Part shown: positions 43,541-56,442 of the stretch, piece by piece
How positions within the stretch are numbered: the first letter of the stretch is position 1
Layout of the letters: every line of letters starts with the position of its first letter
From: Scalesia atractyloides
Lineage: Eukaryota; Streptophyta; Magnoliopsida; Asterales; Asteraceae
Reading direction: 5' to 3'
DNA length: 64,000 nucleotides
Assembly: GCA_947069175.1 (NCBI GenBank)
Contig: CAMTDV010000003.1
Location: 30,096,853 to 30,160,852 of the forward strand
The notes under the pieces: model-generated
What the model was told of the DNA's origin: nothing
The model's input: only the letters and a program-made list of their open reading frames with translations
Databases searched by the model: none
Program-made: the position numbers and the translations under genes

Positions 43541-45280
43541 GTGCTGAAAAGGTAGGTATGATGAGGAATGCAGAAGCTGGGGTGAAAGAGACAGAGACAC
43601 TCTCTACAGATGGTGCAACTTTTCTTCATCACACTGCCTTTATGGCAAATGTTGAAGGTTCTTCAAAACAGGTAAATTCTGAATCTCCTACTGTTTGCAA
43701 TGACTATGTTGAATTAAAATAAAGTATGGAACCGTCAACAGTCATATCAAAATTTAGTTCTTGAACTATTAAAATGCAAAGAGGCGAATTTGGCGCTAAC
43801 TAGAAATGAAAAAGAATTCAATTTTGTAATAGAAACCCTTAAGAAAAGTGTTCCTGAATGGACAAAAACAGTTTTGAATAAACAGACAAGAATTAATAAC
43901 TACATTAATCTCCTAGAAGAAAAAAAGAAAGAGTTAGCCATCGCCAAATGCGAATATGATTCGATCAAACGTAAATTGGAAAGTTATTCTAACTCCCAAT
44001 ATGTGCTTGATCATATCATTGAAGTTCGAAAACTAAAGGGAGATGCTCAATGCATAGGGTATAAGTCGTGTCCACCCCCAATGAAACACAACTACACCAA
44101 AATGGCTGATGAAGAAGAGATGCCTCGTTTTGAACCCTCTGTACATTTGAATCCTGAGGAATTCGTAGCAGGGTTAGGGTTCAAACTAGGAAATTCCTGT
44201 CAAGAACCAAGCAAGCCAGAAAGTTCATCATCTGATGAAGAGAGGATGATACATCAGACGATGAATCAAGAAATGATGATCAGGATCAGCCTCTTGATGA
44301 AAGGAAAAGAGTAGAATCGTCTGCTACTCCTAGTACTCAATCTGTTGAGAATCAAGAAACTGTCCTAAGAAATCTGTGAAGACAAGTGTGTCTACACAAG
44401 AAGTAGATAATGTGTTGTATACTTTGGTTGGAGATAACAAAATCTATTCAAACAAAGATTTTCCAATTAAAAACGTAAATCCAATCTCTATAGATCAGGT
44501 TTTTGAAAAATCAACAACCAAAGCCCACCAAATCACAACCATTATCCGCTTCAATAGAAAAACACTGGAAGCGAGTTGAAAAGTATACAGTTTCTCAACC
44601 GAAGGTTGAAGCAAAAGGCTCTCGTGACCAGAAAAAGGACAAAACTGTTAAATTTGTGAGTTCTAAAGTTACCGATACAGTCGAAACTTTTCAAGGAAAA
44701 TCTAATGTTGATTTTTTTGAAAAGAAATAGTCAAAACAATTATACCCAACACACTGATGGATGTAATGAAAATGAACCCAGTACCTCAGGATCCACAAGT
44801 TCAACATCAAGCCGAGAAACACAATCTCCTAGTTTTGTTGAAAGGAGAACATGTTTCAAATGTGGAGAATTTGGCCACATTATAAAGGATTGTCAAAATC
44901 CAGCCAAATCAAGATGTATAGAGAAAACTCCTCATGAACCAACTTGCAAACGTAAATTTGTTTCTCCGACACAAGATAAATGAATTATTAAAGATCAAAA
45001 AGAGAAACAAAAACGTAAACAAGTAAAAGCAGTTGAAAAAGATTTAAAATCGGATTCTTCGAAAAAGGATCAAAGATCTTCAAAGTCAATAAAACCAGAC
45101 ACTGTTAAAACTGTAAATAATAGTAAATCTGGTAATAAAAACGATCTTGGAAACAGAAGACCGGTAATGGTTCAAAAGGAGTTTCTCAGTTTGTTAATCA
45201 TCAAGAAATTGAGATTACATTTCTCGATGATAAGGGACGACCCAATACCACTAAGGCTTGGGTCCCCATCTCAAACTAAT
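43541..45280 (+). pseudogene. Long Gag extension with second zinc knuckle, element F
   Basis: Pieces in several frames: acidic Ser-rich 43381-43722, a coiled coil (INLLEEKKKELAIAKCEYDS) at 43790-44314 with PPPMKHNYTKM, and the knuckle CFKCGEFGHIIKDC in 44705-44983. It ends with a KAWVPISN-type motif and TAA near 45279. This half of Gag is the part shared with element E. Confidence 0.75.
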
Positions 45281-45500
45281 CTTTTTTGTGTACTGTGCAG
45301 GGTGTTCCAGGAGGAACTGTAAACAATCATTGGATGGTTAACGGTGGAGCATCAAGGCACATGACGGGCGACTTGCGGCTCCTATATGATGTGAAAAGCA
45401 TAAGGAGTGATTATGTTGCTTTTGCTGGTGACAAAGGTGGATACATCACTTGAGAAGGAATGGTCTCCAATGGTGTTGTGAGCTTCGACAAAGATCAATT
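45281..45500 (+). pseudogene. Protease of element F, active site lost
   Basis: In frame after the gag TAA: GGTVNNHWMVNGGASRHMTGD. The copia-type protease has DSG at this point; here it is NGG, so the catalytic Asp is replaced by Asn. A TGA interrupts at about 45452. Confidence 0.8.
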
Positions 45501-46450
45501 ATGTGCGGCAAATTGATCAAAATCTTCTTAGCGTTTCTCAAATCTGCGATAAGAAGTTCACGGTACATTTTGATGATACCAGATGTTATGTGTTGAAGGC
45601 TGGATTCAAGATCCCTAAGGAATGGATTCTCCTGTCGGCTACGAGAATTAATGATTTGTATATTCTTGATATGAGCCAAGCTATTACAACATCTGCACAA
45701 GTCACATGTTTTGTCTCTAAAGCCACCGAGAAGGAATCAATCTCTTGGCATAGACGTATGGGACACATTCACCTAAGAAAAATGAACTATTTGGTGAAGA
45801 ACAATCTAGTGACTGGTGTACCAGTGAAGAACTTTCATCTTCAAGACGTTTGTGTATCATGCAAGAAAGGGAAGCAAGCAAGAAAGTCCCATCCCGTGAA
45901 GAAGATCAACACTGTGAATATGCCACTGGAACGTCTTCATTTTGGACCTCTTTGGACCTATGTAACACAAGACAACCTTTGGTGATTCTTATTGTCTGGT
46001 AGTTACTGATGACTATTCCAGATTTTCATGGGTAAACATGTTGGCACACAAGAGTGAAGTTCCTACTATCATTAAGAACCTCCTGACTCTTTTAGAAAAT
46101 CTGTATAATCTGAAGGTAAGGAGAATCAGAAGTGACAATGGCACAGAATTCAAGAATCAGGTTATGGATTAGTACTATTCCTCAAATGGTATTCTGCATC
46201 AGTACAGTTCTCGATATACTCCACAACAAAATGGTGTCGCTGAGAGGAAAAATCGAACTCTTATTGAAACTGCAAGAACCATGTTAGTAGAATCAGAACT
46301 TCCTGTTTAAATTTGGGGAGAAGCTGTTGCTACTGCATGCTACACGATGAATAGAGTTCTAACGGTGAAGAGACATGGGAAGACATGCTTTGAGTTATCA
46401 CATAAAAGGAACCGGATATTTCTTTCTTAGAACCTTTTGGAGCTCCATGC
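45501..46450 (+). pseudogene. Integrase of element F
   Basis: GAG-pre-integrase zinc finger with WHRRMGHIHLRKMN and VCVSCKKGKQ, then core motifs DDYSRFSW, RIRSDNGTEF and YTPQQNGVAERKNRT (D, D, E present). Stops occur at about 45984, 46170 and 46308. Confidence 0.85.
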
Positions 46451-47279
46451 ACTATGATTGACACACATGGAAAGTTCGGTCCAAAGGCTATCGAAGGTTT
46501 CTCTCTTGGATTTGCTACTCCTAATTTCCGGGTGTGGAATTTATCTTCAAGGAAGATTGAAGAATGGGGTGAAGTCAAGGTTCAGAGATATGCAGAAGCT
46601 GTAAGAGCTCCGGGTGCTCCTTGGATGTTTGATTACGATGGGCTGTTTGACTCCTTTAATCTGCGAACTTTTGATGATGTTAATGGAAATTGATACAGCA
46701 GTAGACTCATCATTAGCTCGACCAATTATTGTTAACCCTCAAGTGTCGACTTCGGTTAACAATCTTGTTCAAAATGAGGAATTCGAAGACGCTGCGTATT
46801 ATAATGTTTCATCAGAAGAAGATGAGTTTCATGATGCAAATGAAGCTACCTCTGGAGCGGTTGCTAGAATTTCAGATGGTATGTCAAATATTACACCTCA
46901 AGGAACGACTGAAGGTTAAGCATCTACAACATCACCAAATCCAGCTTTCAATTTAACTGTTGATCTGAATATCAACAATTTGGGTATAAATTCTCGAGTT
47001 CCTGATGTGCCAGAAACTTGAATTCATAGTATCCATCCCCAACAGAATATTATTGGAGATATCCAAAGTGGTGTGCAGACTCGTAATCAGCTTCGAAATA
47101 ACCAGAATGCTGGATTGTATTCGGAAATCAGGGAATCTGGTGGTCTGAATGATTGGTCTTTTGCCTGCTATGTGTGCCAAGTAGAACCAAAATCTTGGAA
47201 AGAGACAATGAAAGAAGACTCTTGGGTTGAAGCCATGTAGGAATAACTTTAGCAATTTTAGAAGTTAGGCGTCTGGAAA
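46451..47279 (+). pseudogene. Integrase C-terminus and linker to RT, element F
   Basis: FGPKAIEGFSLGFATPNFRVWN is the copia integrase C-terminal beta region; an acidic linker follows (EEDEFHDANEA), with several stops, before RT. Confidence 0.7.
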
Positions 47280-47894
47280 TTGGTTGACAGGCCTGACAGC
47301 TACAAGAAGATTGGTACACGATGGGTGTACAAGTGCAAGAAGGATGACCGAGGTGTTGTTGAGAGAAACAAAGCGCGATTGGTTGTTCAAGGTTTTAATC
47401 AGGTCGAAGGGTTCGATTTCAATGAAGTTTATGCACCGGTTGCACGACTTGAGGCCAAAAGAATCTTTTTGGCATATGCGTCCTTCAAGAAGTTCACCGT
47501 TTATCAAATGGATGTGAAGAGTGCATTTCTTCATGGTGTGGTAGAAGAGGAAGAATATGTCGAGCAACCGCTAGGTTTTGAAGATCCTCTCCATCCTGAC
47601 AAGGTTTGGCTTCTCAATAAGGCGTTATATGGTCTTCATCAAGCTCCAAGGGCTTGGTATGAAACGTTGTCCACCTATCTGTTGAAGAATGGTTTTCGAC
47701 GAGGCCTGATCGATTGTACTCTCTTCATCAAGGAACAGGACGAGGACTTGCTGCTAGTACAGGTTTATGTTGATGATATTATATTTGGGTTTACTAACAC
47801 TCGAATGTGCAAAGAATTCGAACAGGTTATGCACGAGAAGTTCGAGATGGGTGCAATGGGAGAAATGACTTTCTTTTTAGGTTTGCAGGTTTAG
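47280..47894 (+). pseudogene. Reverse transcriptase of element F
   Basis: 204 open codons with TRWVYKCKKDDRGVVERNKA, ARLVVQGFNQVEGFDF, QMDVKSAFLHG, KALYGLHQAPRAWY and the catalytic YVDDIIFG. Best-preserved part of F; ends at TAG where LGLQV should continue. Confidence 0.9.
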
Positions 47895-48711
47895 CAATCA
47901 AGGGAAGGGATTTTATCCATCAAACCAAGTACGTCGGAGATATTCTCAAACGATTTCAGATGGACGACTCAAAGCCTTTGGGAACTCCATTAGCTCAAAA
48001 TCATGGGATTACTCCAGACGGAATGGGTGAACATGTAGAACCATCTCTCTACTGTGCTATGATCGGCTCTCTCATGTATCTTACTACTTCAAGACCTGAC
48101 ATAATGTACCCAACATGCCTTCGGGCTCGCTATCAGTCTAGTCCGAAGGTTTCTCATTTGATGGCTGTGAAAAGGATCTTTCGTTATTTGAAGAGACGCC
48201 CTGACACTGGTCTATGGTACCCTAAGGATGATAACTTTGATCTGACAGCATTCAGTGATTCTGATCATGGCGGTTGTAAAATCAATGCAAAGTCAACAAC
48301 ATCAGGATGTTAGTTCTTCGGAAATCGCCTACTCACGTGGCAATGCAAAAACAGACTTGTGTAGCTACATCAACATGTGAGGCTGAGTATATATCATCTT
48401 CTTGTTGCTGCTCTCAAGTTCTATGGATTCAACAGCAAATGCGTGACTACAGTTTTGAATTTCTTACTACTCCTATTTTTGTTGATAATGAAGCTGCTTT
48501 ACAGATCACTCGGAATCATGTACAACTTTGAAAAACAAAACACATTGAGATTAAATATCATTTCATACGAGATTGTTATGAAAAGAGACTTATCGATGTT
48601 GTTAAAATCCACACTGATCACCAACGTGCCGACCTTTTTACTAAAGCCTTTGATAAATCACGTTTTGATTATCTGGTTTTTGTAAATGGCATCAAGGTGA
48701 AGCCCGAGTAA
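47895..48711 (+). pseudogene. RNase H of element F
   Basis: KYVGDILKRFQM, MIGSLMYLTTSRPDIMY, FSDSDHGG, KQTCVATSTCEAEY, PIFVDNEAALQI and HIEIKYHFIRD. Stops at about 48311 and 48529; ends with TAA at 48711. Confidence 0.85.
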
Positions 48712-50417
48712 CTCAACCATGGCCAATTATTTTTCTATATTCTTTTTTATAAAAATCTAAAACTACAAAAAGATTCTCATTTTTATATTTTAGGGGGAGT
48801 AAGTTTAAGAAAATACAAAAATATGTCTTTTATTTACCTTCTTTGTTTAAGGGGGAGAAAATTCAGAAAAATACAAAAACAATAGAAAAATCAAAAATGA
48901 GTTTTTTGGATAAGTTGAAGATGATGAAATTCACCGGTAAACCTGTCAGAAATGGTTAAAAGCATAGAAAGAAGATTGATAAGTAGCCTTGCTAATGATG
49001 TATCGGTAGGCTCACAATTAGATTAAAATTTGCAGGTTGATATAAACCTAACAGACAGAATGCCAGGTGGGAACCATTCATTGGCATATGGTGTTGGTAC
49101 CAAAATTTCATATGATAGAGTGCCGAGGATCTGAGATATACGGTCTTTATGCTGGCTTATCATCTGAGTATCATGGTGAATCTGTTGCCGAAAAATAACG
49201 GTGGCGCAAGTCTAGAACTTCCATGATATCATGTATACGTGTACATACTGCATTCGACCATCAAATAAGTTATTAAAATATCACATCCCCAAAATAAGTG
49301 ATAAAATATCACAGCTTTATGCGGGATCTAAGTTCATCTCTTTGTCGGTACGATGGTACTAACATGTTCATGGACTTACTCCTGTGCCTTCATGCATATG
49401 AAAATCAAGTTCCTCATCAATAAGTGATTAAATCACAAAGGGCTTGTTTTCAATCAAAATAAGTGAGTATCTCACATCATTCGTATACGTCAAAACAGAT
49501 GATAAAGTAGTATACTCACCGGTAAGATTTTCTCTCATGCATATCTTAATACCAGAATGTGTCGTGATGTGGTTGAACACCGGCTAGTAAGTATAAATCC
49601 ATACCTTAATCATATCTCTTAATCATGATTACTTCTGATAAGTCTGAGCTTACCTGGACAAAAATACCGATAATCATAGTTAAATACTTATCTGTTTAAT
49701 TTTGAAAACCAAATATCGTTTTTGACAAAGATTATAATGATGGTATGATTCCTTTACCTTGAAACTCGAAAAAGATTGTAGTTTATCTGTATATTTTGAT
49801 TTTAAGACTAGTTTACTTAGTTGCTTATGTAATTACTTTTGGAAGTTTGCCAAAGTTGATACTCGAAAGTTTTCTACCGATATGCCAGAAAACCATTGGT
49901 TTGATATTGCAACTTCATAAAGTAATATCTTGCAACAAGTAACTCAACAAAAGAAATACAAAATCTGAAATTCGTTTGAGTGTGTGTATCTCATACGAAT
50001 GAACATAGTCATTTAATTTGACATGGTCAATTGTTTTTCTCAAATCTGCTGCTGGAATTCCTACTAGTGTGTCTATCTTGTTCAGGGAATACGATCATAC
50101 GAAGAATTTATGATAAGTCTTTCGTGTGTATTCCCTGAGAAAGTTGTGTTCTAATTATATTTGATTTATGAGTACAGATTGATACAAAAAAAGAACATGA
50201 ACAAAGACCAGCAACGAAGAAGTCTGACAAGTCAGAAGAGGAAACAAGAAAGATTTGAAGTTTCTTAGAACTTCGAAGACCTGATGCTCTAATCATTGGA
50301 TAGCAGATCTATCAATGGATAAGCAGATCTTCAGGGAGAGTTTATTGATACTCCAAACCATTCATGTGAAGATCAACATCTGAAGACCGAATACCAAGCA
50401 ACATCCAAGGGGGAGTT
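48712..50417 (+). other. 3' non-coding region and PPT of element F
   Basis: Two internal purine tracts (TTTAGGGGGAGTAAG at 48791, TTAAGGGGGAGAAAA at 48847) and the terminal PPT CCAAGGGGGAGTTT before the LTR. No envelope-like ORF is seen. Confidence 0.7.
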
Positions 50418-51123
50418 TGTTGATACACTTTTGTGTCTGTCGCTTAATTACAGTTGTAATTGTACGGTCTTTGCTCAAGTGTCTGTATAAGTTTGGTCGT
50501 GTCGAATAGATTGAGATATCCTTCTATCTTGATCTAGTATGACATCTTAGCTTGTCTGTGTTAATCGGTTGCATGTGTCCATACCGTTGAGTCTTGTAAA
50601 CATCATATCTGCATGCGTTCTACAAGAATAAGGATTCTGTGCGAGTCAGAGGATTCGTACGAACCACAGATTTTTTACGAATCAAGGAGTTTTACGTACG
50701 AATCAAGTATTTCGTATGAAACAGTGAATCGTACCAAATTCTGTAGATGTGTCTCGTGTGAAATAGTGTGTTCCGTATGTCTAGTATCTTGATTCGTACG
50801 AAAATCTAGGTGGACACTATATAAGCGGTCATGTACCTCTCAGTCAGGGGATTGAGAGAGTGGGTTAGCTAGTTGGTCTAAGTGAGCTTCTCAGCATTCT
50901 CTCTGAAGACGAAGACACAAGAAGACAGCAAGTTTGTTTGAGTTATACGAGCATTGTGTGTATATGTTTTTACTTGTTCTTAATCATTAATCAAGATAGT
51001 GAATCTTTGGTTACCCTGTGTTCTTTACTTTGCTTCGGTTGCATGCACACTTAGATTCTCGCACTTGTGTGTGTGTTATATGAACAAGGAACTACTTTAA
51101 TTTGATCCTTAGGTGGACCTACA
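50418..51123 (+). repeat. 3' LTR of element F (LTR type B, copy 1)
   Basis: 706 bp, TGTTGATAC to GGACCTACA, followed by ATAAA. Includes the TACGAATCA/TTCGTATGAA motif cluster at 50660-50735. Confidence 0.88.
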
Positions 51124-52215
51124 ATAAACCATGTATATTGTTTTGGAATCGTGAAAATGATTATAGGCACAGATGAATCACCCCAAAACAATTGAAAGCG
51201 AAAAAAGGGGGCTATGTACTCACTTTGAAAATCATTTTGTATATATAAACCATGTATATTGTTTTGAATTCTTGAAAATAATTATAGGCATATATGAATC
51301 ACCCCAAAACATTTATAAAATGTAAAACAGGGGAACTATGTATTCACTTGTGATTACGAAAGTGTTCTTGATCAATGAAATAAACAAAGCTTAAACGTGT
51401 CCGAATGTGTCAGGTTAATATATTAGCGTGTCGGGACTACAAATGGGAGACCGGATAGAATGAAGTCTTATAAACCAAACAGTATGTTAGCTATGGGTTT
51501 AGATGATGACACGATCAAATGTGCGTAAGTAGGATGATGAAAATAGTAACCATTAAACACTTAGATATATAGTTTATTTGTATATTAAGTTTTTAAGTCT
51601 AGTTTACTTAGTTGCTTATGTAATTACTTTTTGAAAGTTTGGCAAAGTTGATACTCGAAAGTTTTTTACCAAGATACGCCAGAAAACCAATTGTTTGATA
51701 TTGCAACTTCATAAAGTAATATCTTGAAACAAGTAACTCATCAAAAGAAATCCAAAATCTAAAAGTCGTTTGAGTGTGTGTATCTCATACGTATGAACCT
51801 AGTCATTCGATTTGACTTGGTCACTTGTTTTTCTTAAATATGTTGCTGGAATTCCTACAAGTGCATGTATCTTGTTCAGAGAATACAATCATACCAAGAA
51901 TTTATGATAAGTCTTTCGTGTGTATTCCCTGAGAAATTTGTGTTCTAATTATATTTGTCTATTGAGTACAGATTGATACAAAAGAACATGAAGAAAGACC
52001 TGCAACGAAGAAATCTGACAAGTCAGAAGAGGAAACAAGAAAGATTTAAAGTTCATTAGAAGTTCGAAGACCTGGTGCTCTAATCATTGGATAGCAGATC
52101 TATCAATGAATAGCAGATCTTCAGGGGGAGTTTGTTGATACTCCAACATCTGAAGACCAAAGACCGACATCTGAAGACCAAAGACCGAAGACCAAGCAAC
52201 ATCCAAGGAGGAGTT

Positions 52216-52941
52216 TGTTTATACAGTTTTGTGTCTGTCGCTTGTTCTTAATTACAATTGTAATTGTACGGTCTTTGCTCAAGTGTGTGTATAGGTTTGG
52301 TCGTGTCGAATAGATCGAGTTATCCTTCTATCTTGATCAAGTATGACATCTTAGCTTGTCTGTGTTAATCGGTTACATGTGTACAGACCGTTGAGTCTTG
52401 TAAACATCATGTCTACACACGTTCTCCAAGAAGAAGAATTCTGTGCGAGTCAAAGTTTTCGTACAAATCAGATGATTCGTTCGATTCATTGAGTAGTTTC
52501 GTATGAAACAAACATTTCGTACGAAACAGTTGACTCGCCCCAAAATTCTAGAGATGTGTCTCGTGTGTAATAGTGTGTTCCATATGTCTGGCAACGTGTT
52601 TTCGTACGTCTGACCAGCTTGGACACTATATAAGCAGACATGTACGTCTCAGTTAGCTTTTGGTTAGCTAGTTGGTTAACTGTTGGTTAGCTAGTTGGTC
52701 TAAGTGAGCCTCTCAGCATTCTCTTTGAAGACAAAGACACAAGAACACAGCAAGTTTGTTTGAGTCATACGAGCATTGTGTCTATATGTTTGTACTTGTT
52801 CTCAATCATTAATCAAGATAGTGAATCTTTGGTTACCCCGTGTTCTTTACTTTGCCTTGGTTGTATGCACACTTGGATTCCGCACTTGTGTGTGTGTTAT
52901 ATGAACAAGGAATAGGTTTCACATCCTCAGGTGGACCTACA
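52216..52941 (+). repeat. Copia LTR type A, copy 1
   Basis: TGTTTATAC to GGACCTACA; related to F's LTR but with a different motif cluster (TTCGTTCGA, TTCGTACGAAAC). Part of a 5'-truncated element tail starting near 51576. Confidence 0.8.
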
Positions 52942-53430
52942 ACACCGTCGTGTCGTTAATCAACATGAAGAGCTACTACGACGTTAGGAGATTTTTGAAT
53001 GAACCTAGTTATTTGATTTGACTTGGTCACTTGTTTTTCTCAAATCTGCTGCTGGCATTCCTACTAGTGTGTGTATCTTGTTCAGGGAATACGATCATAC
53101 GAAGAATTTATGATAAGTCTTTCGTGTGTATTCCCTGAGAAAGTTGTGTTCTAATTATATTTGATTTATGAGTACAGATTAATACAAAAAAGAACATGAA
53201 CAAAGACCAGCAATGAAGAAGTCTGACAAGTCAGAAGAGGAAACAAGAAAGATTTGAAGTTTCTTAGAAGTTCGAAGACCTGATGCTCTAATCATTGGAT
53301 AGAAGATCTATCAATGTATAAGCAGATCTTTAGGGGGAGTTTATTGATACTCCAAACCATTCATGTGAAGACCAACATCTGAAGACCAAAGACCGAAGAC
53401 CGAAGACCAAGCAACATCCAAGGGGGAGTG

Positions 53431-54136
53431 TGTTGATACAGTTTTGTGTCTGTCGCTTGATTACAGTTGTAATTGTACGGCCTTTGCTCAAGTGTCTGTA
53501 TAAGTTTGGTCGTGTCGAATAGATCGAGATATCCTTCTATCTTGATCTAGCATGACATCTTAGCTTGTCTGTGTTAATCGATTGCATGTGTCCATACCGT
53601 TGAGTCTTGTAAACATCATGTCTGCACGCGTTCTACAAGAACAAGGATTCTGTGCGAGTCAGAGGATTCGTACGAATCACAGATTTTTTACGAATCAAGG
53701 AGTTTTACGTACGAATCAAGTATTTCGTATGAAACAGTGACTCGTACCAAATTTTGGAGATGTGTCTTGTGTGAAATAGTGTGTTCCGTATGTCTAGTAT
53801 CGTGATTCGTACGAAAATCTAGGTGGACACTATATAAGCGGTCATGTACCTCTCAGTCAGGGGATTGAGAGAGTGGGTTAGCTAGTTGGTCTAAGTGAGC
53901 CTCTCAGCATTCTCTCTGAAGACGAAGACACAAGAAGACAGCAAGTTTGTTTGAGTTATACGAGCATTGTGTGTATATGTTTTTACTTGTTCTCAATCAT
54001 TAACCAAGATAGTGAATCTTTGGTTACCCTATGTTCTTTACTTTGCTTCGGTTGCATGCACACTTAGATTCTCGCACTTGTGTGTGTGTTATATGAACAA
54101 GGAACTAGTTTAATTTGATCCTTAGGTGGACCTACA
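53431..54136 (+). repeat. Copia LTR type B, copy 2
   Basis: Duplicate of F's 3' LTR, followed by the same ATAAACC junction with the D repeat. Confidence 0.85.
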
Positions 54137-55228
54137 ATAAACCATGTATATTGTTTTGGAATCTTGAAAATGATTATAGGCACATATGAATCACCCCAAA
54201 ACAATTGAAAAGGAAAAAAGGGGGCTATGTACTCACTTTGAAAATCATTTTGTATATATAAACCATGTATATTGTTTTGAAATCTTGAAAATAATTATAG
54301 ACACATATGAATCACCCCAAACCATTGATAAAATGTAAAACAGGGGAACTATGTATTCACTTGTGATTACGAAAGTGTTCTTGATCAATGAAATAAACAA
54401 AGCTTAAACGTGTCCGAATGTGTCAGGTATATATATTAGCGTGTCGGGACTACAAATGGGAGACCGGATAGAATGAAGTCTTATAAACCAAACAGTATGT
54501 TAGCTATCGGTTTAGATGATGACACGATCAAATGTGCGTAAGTAGGATGATGAAAATAGTAACCATTAATCACTTAGATATATAGTTTATTTGTATATTT
54601 CGTTTTTAAGTCTAGTATACTTAGTTGCTTATGTAATTACTTTTTGAAAGTTTGCCAAAGTTGATACTCGAAAGTTTTCTACCAAGATACGCCAGAAAAC
54701 CATTTGTTTGATATTGCAACTTCATAAAGTAATATCTTGCAACAAGTAACTCATCAAAAGAAATCCAAAATCTGAAAGTCGTTTGAGTGTGTGTATCTCA
54801 TACGTATGAACCTAGTCATTCGATTTGACTTGGTAACTTGTTTTTCTTAAATATGTTGCTGGAATTCCTACAAGTGTATGTATCTTGTTCAGAGAATACA
54901 ATCATACCAAGAATTTATGATAAGTCTTTCGTGTGTATTCCCTGAGAAATTTGTGTTCTAATTATATTTGTCTATTGAGTACAGATTGATACAAAAGAAC
55001 ATGAAGAAAGACCAGCAACGAAGAAATCTGACAAGTCAGAAGAGGAAACAAGAAAGATTTAAAGTTCATTAGAAGTTCGAAGACCTGATGCTCTAATCAT
55101 TGGATAGCAGATCTATCAATGAATAGCAGATCTTCAGGGGGAGTTTGTTCATACTCCAACATCTGAAGACCAAAGACCGACATCTGAAGACCAAAGACCG
55201 AAGACCAAGCAACATCCAAGGAGGAGTT

Positions 55229-55953
55229 TGTTTATACAGTTTTGTGTCTGTCGCTTGTTCTTAATTACAATTGTAATTGTACGGTCTTTGCTCAAGTGTG
55301 TGTATAGGTTTAGTTGTGTCGAATAGATCGAGTTATCCTTCTATCTTGATCAAGTATGACATCTTAGCTTGTCTGTGTTAATCGGTTACATGTGTACAGA
55401 CCGTTGAGTCTTGTAAACATCATGTCTACACACGTTCTCCAAGAAGAAGAATTCTGTGCGAGTCAGAGTTTTCGTACAAATCAGATGATTCGTTCGAATC
55501 ATTGAGTAGTTTCGTATGAAACAAACATTTCGTACGAAACAGTTGAGTCGCCCCAAAATTCTAGAGATGTGTCTCGTGTGTAATAGTGTGTTCCATATGT
55601 CTGGCAACGTGTTTTCGTACGGCTGACCAGCTTGGACACTATATAAGCAGACATGTACCTCTCAGTTAGCTTTTGGTTAGCTAGTTGGTTAACTGTTGGT
55701 TAGCTAGTTGGTCTAAGTGAGCCTCTCAGCATTCTCTCTGAAGACGAAGACACAAGAACACAGCAAGTTTGTTTGAGTCATACGACCATTGTGTCTATAT
55801 GTTTGTACTTGTTCTCAATCATTAATCAAGATAGTGAATCTTTGGTTAACCCGTGTTCTTTACTTTGCCTTGGTTGCATGCACACTTGGATTCCGCACTT
55901 GTGTGTGTGTTATATGAACAAGGAATAGGTTTGACACCTCAGGTGGACCTACA
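55229..55953 (+). repeat. Copia LTR type A, copy 2
   Basis: Colinear with 52216-52941. Confidence 0.85.
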
Positions 55954-56442
55954 ACACCTTCGTTTCGTTAATAAACATGAAGAGCTACTACAACGTTAGG
56001 AGATTTTTGAATGAACCTAGTTATTTGATTTGATTTGGTCACTTGTTTTTCTCAAATCTGCTGCTGGAATTCCTACTAGTATGTGTATCTTGTTCAGGGA
56101 ATACGATCATACGAAGAATTTATGATAAGTCTTTCGTGTTTATTCCCTGAGAAAGTTGTGTTCTAATTATATTTGATTTATGAGTACAGATTAATACAAA
56201 AAAGAACATGAACAAAGACCAGCAACGAAGAAGTCTGACAAGTCAGAAGAGGAAACAAGAAAGATTTGAAGTTTCTTAGAAGTTCGAAGACCTGATGCTC
56301 TAATCATTGGATAGAAGATCTATCAATGTATAAGCAGATCTTTAGGGGGAGTTTATTGATACTCCAAACCATTCATGTGAAGACCAACATCTGAAGACCA
56401 TAGACCGAAGACCGAAGACCAAGCAACATCCAAGGGGGAGTT

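Larger units (their letters stand above)
40412..51123 (+). mobile_element. SIRE-like Ty1/copia element F
   Basis: LTRs 40412-41100 and 50418-51123, perfect 5-bp duplications ATAAA (40407-40411 and 51124-51128), PBS, long gag with two zinc knuckles, protease, integrase, RT, RNase H in copia order, and ~1.7 kb of 3' non-coding sequence before the PPT. RT sequence and long Gag suggest the SIRE/Maximus lineage. Many frame breaks and a mutated protease site make it inactive. Its last ~1.1 kb is part of the 3-kb tandem repeat. Confidence 0.88.
22652..51483 (-). mobile_element. Decayed Ty3/gypsy chromovirus D, host of B, E and F
   Basis: Minus-strand element: right-hand (5') LTR from 28081 rightwards, PBS 28062-28074, protease, RT, RNase H and chromodomain remnants leftwards to 25241, PPT at 25196, left-hand (3') LTR 22652-25195. 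Both LTRs contain a ~123-bp tandem repeat. B interrupts the left LTR; E and F interrupt the right LTR; the rest of the right LTR after 51483 is missing. Integrase core and most of gag are deleted. Confidence 0.8.

Noticed and set aside
46330..47567. Several minus-strand ORFs of 80-100 codons
   Set aside because: Shadows of integrase and RT of element F.
48712..50417. Envelope-like gene expected after pol in SIRE-type elements
   Set aside because: No ORF of useful length or with membrane segments is present; only purine tracts and decayed sequence.
52373..55607. A 73-codon minus-strand ORF conserved in two places (52373-52594 and 55386-55607)
   Set aside because: Conservation is explained by the 3-kb tandem duplication; it is antisense inside a copia LTR and has no recognisable domain.
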